Shown one piece after another: positions 60,481 to 64,000 of a stretch of DNA of 64,000 nt. Location: NCBI RefSeq assembly GCF_030052815.1, contig NC_079510.1, positions 10,487,375 through 10,551,374 on the forward strand, in the 5' to 3' direction. The position numbers and the translations under genes were made by a program. Each line of letters starts with the position of its first letter. The stretch's first letter is position 1. This DNA is from Hevea brasiliensis. Taxonomy: Eukaryota; Streptophyta; Magnoliopsida; Malpighiales; Euphorbiaceae. The notes beneath the pieces were generated by a model, which saw only the letters and a list, made by a program, of their open reading frames with translations, ran no database searches and was not told where the DNA came from.

Positions 60481-62286
60481 TGTTGTGCACCACGAAAATG
60501 TGTAAACTGTAAAGAAAATAAAATAAACATACAAAACACCAATATTTACATGGTTCACCCTCTCAACATAGGACTACATCCACGGGCATGCTATCTTCCA
60601 CTATCATTAATAATGAATCATTAATTACAAGCTCATAGCTATACTATCCATCAACCCAATTATACTCAAGAGAACCCATACTACATAACTGCTCATAGTA
60701 AATATATTAGTTTGGCTCTCTCAGTCTCCTCTAGACAAAATCCAATATATTTACTATTACAATACTACACCACAAAGTGTGCCTTCAACTATATGGGCAA
60801 GAGCCCTTTCACCAATGGACAAGAATTCCTTCCTTTTGATTTCTATGTCCTTACTCCACCTTAGGCCAAAGCCTCTCTCCACTGCAATGGGCAAGTGCCT
60901 CTCATCAATGGGCAGAGCTAAATCCTCGCAATTGGTAAGACTCCTCTCTATAATGGGCGATAGCCTCACTCCATGAGCTAAAAGCCATTCTCTTCAATGG
61001 GCAAAAGCCAAATAACTTTTTCCATCATTCTTCTATTTATAGTGTTAATTCTCTCAATCCTTATTTGATTAGGAGTCCCACTTAATTTAAGAATAACACT
61101 AAAATAAGAGTTCTACTCATTATAGGAAATATTCCTCCATCCTATTGAGAAATATTTCTCCTACTCAAATTAGGAAAAGATCTCTCTCCAAATCTCATTA
61201 GGATTTTGAGTCATAATTCTAACAATCTCCACCTTGACTCAAAATCCATCAACCATTGCATATATCAAATTCTTGGGTGTCATCAAATCATCAAATCTCC
61301 ATGCTTGAGCTTGAACCCTTCAAATCATCAATTCTTCAATCTTCATCTTGGGTGTAACTTGCTTTATTCTTCAAAAAATCTTCATGTCATCAACCATCTT
61401 GATTTTGCATCAAGAGCTCCACCTTAATTTCAACTCTCCACCACCACCATTATTGCATGTGCGATTTTCAACATGTAGCAACAGCTCCACCTTTAACCAA
61501 ACTTACCAAGATCATCCCCATGCTTTGATACCAATTTATTGTGCATCGCAGAAGTGTGTAAACTGCAAAAAAAAAAAAAAAAAAAAAATACACAAAACAC
61601 CAATATTTACATGGTTTACCCTCTCAACATAGGATTACATCCACGGGCATGCTATCTTCCACTATCATCAATAATGAATCATTAATTACAAGCTCATAGC
61701 TATACTATCCATTAACCCAATTATACCCAAGAGAACACATACTACATAACTGCTTATAGTAAATATATTAGTTTGGCTCTCTCAGTTTCCTCTAGACAAA
61801 ATCCAATATATTTACTATTACAACACTACACCACAAGGGGTGCCTTCAACTATATGGGCAAGAGCTTTCTCACCAATGGATAAGAATTCCTTCCTTTTGA
61901 ATTCTATATCCTTACTCCACCTTAGGCCAAAGTCTCTCTCCACTGCAATGGGTAAGTGCCCCTCATCAATGGGCAGAGCTAAATCCTCAGCAATTGGCAA
62001 TGCCCCTCTCTATAATGAGCGATAGCCTCACTCCATGAGCTGAAAGTCATTCTTTTCAATGAACAAAAGCCAAATAATCTTTTCCATCATTCTTCTATTT
62101 ATAGTGTTAATTCTCTCAATCCTTATCTGATTATGAGTCCCATTCAATTTAGGAATAACACTAAAATAAGAGTTCTACTCATTATAGAAAATATTTCTCC
62201 ATCATATTGAGAAATATTTCTCCCACTCAAATTAGGAAAAGATCTCTCTCCAAATCTCATTAGGATTTTGAGTCATAATTCTAACA
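60481..62286 (-). mobile_element. compact non-autonomous LTR retroelement (TRIM/SMART-like)
   Basis: Read on the minus strand: 5' LTR 61537-62286 (750 bp), internal 61226-61536 (311 bp), 3' LTR 60481-61225 (745 bp). LTRs begin TGTTAGAATTATGACTC. The primer site TGGTATCAAAGCA (61521-61533) follows the 5' LTR and the purine-rich AAGGTGGAGAT (61226-61236) precedes the 3' LTR. The internal part has no gag-pol. LTRs are about 90% or more alike by eye, with a longer A/T run in the 5' LTR. No perfect TSD found (CTAAC to the right, ATAAT to the left). Confidence 0.85.
60757..60976. repeat. minisatellite-like segment in the 3' LTR
   Basis: Imperfect repeats of an ATGGGCAAGAGCC-like motif (GGGCAAGAGCC, GGGCAAGTGCC, GGGCAGAGC, GGGCGATAGCC, later GGGCAAAAGCC) within the LTR. 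The equivalent block in the other LTR is 61816-62030. Both LTRs keep an open minus-strand frame here with recurring L-P-I-x-E-R-like residues. Confidence 0.75.
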
Positions 62287-62512
62287 CTAACAAAAGTAAT
62301 CAGGCAACGGAAATAACTCTGGCAATAGCAACCTCGCCACTTGAGTGTTGGGTAACAAGCTATTGCTAACAAGCTTTTGTCAATCCATCTCGTTCTGCCC
62401 AAACCCAACTAACCACTCACCTCGTGTCATAGCCGCGAATCAGAGACCTATCTCTTTCTACTCGAACCCACCTGAAAGAGTGTGACCGAGAGCAAAATTT
62501 GGTAAAAAAAAG
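62287..62512. other. spacer between LTR elements
   Basis: Balanced composition; no gene or repeat recognised. Confidence 0.4.
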
Positions 62513-64000
62513 TGTCACGACCCAAGCTATGGGCCGGACCGGCACTAGGACCTAGGCCAGCCTAAAGCCCCCGAGGCCCGTAGTAAGCCTAACTATTCAC
62601 TAACCCAACTCTAAGGCCCATTTGGGCCCAATATCAAGAAATCAACCGGACAGAGTCCGGCCATAAAATGGACCTACCAACGGGGAGTTTTTGACTCACC
62701 CGACCTGTAAACACAGTAAATACTCAATTGGGGAGCTCAGCTCACCCTCCACATACTCATATCATCATAAAAACATATGGGAGCTCAGCTCCCTCATCCA
62801 GTCCATCAAACATACATATCATTATATGTTTACAGGTCCAACATGATAATAATATTACAGACCAAAATCAAATAAATACTTTTAACACATGCGAAAATTA
62901 TAGGAGTTAATAAAATTACACAAACATTGATAAACAACCTGCGAGGAAAGGAAGCAGGTTAACCTCAAAAATATCCTCCTGTGGCCTGGAAAAATATTGA
63001 ACAGGAGTGAGCGTTCGACTCAGAGAGTAAAATATCAATTTTAACCATAATCTCTATAACTATCTAAAACTAATGCACCCTGTAGAGTGAAATGCAACAT
63101 CAACAATATTTTCACATCATAACATCAAAAAGGTAATTTGGAGCACTCACACACCCTGTAGTATCAATCATAATATATGGGAGCTGATCCCCTATACAGC
63201 TCTCTTAAATCCAACCTGGTGCCAGCGAAGAACTCAAGCCGGACTTTCGCTTAATAAACCAAATCGAGGTCCCAAATAAGAACTCAAGCCGTGACTACCC
63301 CTCGAAGGATCAGGTCCCAGCGAAGAACTCAAGCCGTGACTACCCGTCCTATCCATAGTCCACACCACATCACACGCACGCCAACGCACGCACACTGCTC
63401 CAAATTACCACAACAACATCCATGGCACTTTAACAGTTATCAATGCAACATAAATCGTGCCTAGAGTTTAACTACATAAATATATACATATAAGTGATGT
63501 ATGGGCATACTTGAACATATAATAATAGTGAAATTACAATTAAAATTAATATTTTACTCACAGACTTGACAATGGTCACTGAGGTGGCTGGCGGAGGAAG
63601 AAGGCTGTCCCGGCTCACCTGACAATTTTATTACAATCATTTAATAAATTAGACTCAATACAAACAAAGAAAAAGACTAATACGTCCTAAGTCGTACCGA
63701 AAATCCGGCAGAGTCTCCCCTATACCTAGGACCTACCCAACCTGCAAAAGGGCTCAAAACACACTTCTATATTCACAATCCATATGTCCACAACTCAATC
63801 ACATCACACAGCCCCTCCTGGGCCCACCAAATCAATCATCCATCACAACATGTAAAATTTCAATTTAATCCCTATAATTGACTTTTTTTGCAAAAACTGC
63901 CCAAATAAGCTCTAAAAATTCTAAAACTTTGTCTTGCGGTCCTTAGCAATATTACTAGGCTATTGCAAAAAGAATCATAATTTTCTAAGCTACCACGAAT
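62513..64000 (-). mobile_element. second copy of the 1.83 kb LTR, inverted, runs off the window
   Basis: Starts TGTCACGACCC on the plus strand, i.e. the end of the LTR in minus orientation. It follows the 50106-51937 solo LTR in reverse up to about 50467 of that copy. Shared blocks include GGGCCTCGGGGGCTTTAGGC and TAGTGCCGGTCCGGCCCATA. Whether it is solo or part of a full element cannot be decided; about 360 bp are outside. Confidence 0.9.

Noticed and set aside
60481..60481. A 5-bp TSD for the 60481-62286 element (CTAAC versus ATAAT)
   Set aside because: Two of five bases differ, so a TSD is not claimed; boundaries rest on LTR ends, primer site and purine tract.

Overview
The window is nuclear DNA from a flowering plant, most likely a eudicot. 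The reasons are AT-rich intergenic DNA, small exons split by long introns, and three plant-type genes set among plant transposons (copia, gypsy, RTE-like LINE, hAT, Mutator-like MITEs, and Cassandra-like TRIMs that carry a 5S rRNA-like domain). I cannot name the species from sequence alone.

Three host genes are readable. (1) 1688-13923, +: the 3' part of AP2M, the medium (mu) subunit of the AP-2 clathrin adaptor. Six exons run to the stop codon; upstream exons lie outside the window. (2) 24150-35013, +: a complete five-exon AT-hook nuclear-localized (AHL) protein of 374 residues. It has two AT-hooks and a PPC/DUF296 domain. (3) 56853-57419, -: an intact, intronless, divergent TATA-binding protein (TBP) of 188 residues, probably a retrocopy.

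The rest is mostly transposon strata. The 7.6 kb first visible AP2M intron holds an RTE-like LINE with a 20-bp imperfect target-site duplication (TSD). The LINE is interrupted by a small MITE-like segment and by a decayed 3.8 kb copia element with a perfect 5-bp TSD. Another AP2M intron holds two oppositely oriented foldback MITEs, one nested inside a larger inverted-repeat element. Downstream of AP2M, 14590-18290 is a hAT (BED/DUF659) transposase pseudogene on the minus strand, broken by a MITE and by a composite TRIM. A second TRIM at 47809-48265 has two different LTRs inside a single TSD. The AHL introns carry a hAT MITE and a local triplication. Between AHL and TBP lie a hAT MITE, copia and gypsy remnants, a GGT-rich minisatellite, a 434-bp tandem duplication with expanded TA tracts, and a 1.83 kb solo LTR. 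The right end holds a compact non-autonomous LTR element with 750-bp LTRs (60481-62286, -) and an inverted, incomplete copy of the 1.83 kb LTR.

The host genes are functionally independent (endocytosis, chromatin/transcription, basal transcription); nothing suggests co-regulation. No tRNA gene, complete rRNA gene, CRISPR array or bacterial-type operon was seen. The most unusual observations are the intronless TBP, the hetero-LTR TRIM insertions with intact TSDs, and a GC-AG intron in AP2M.
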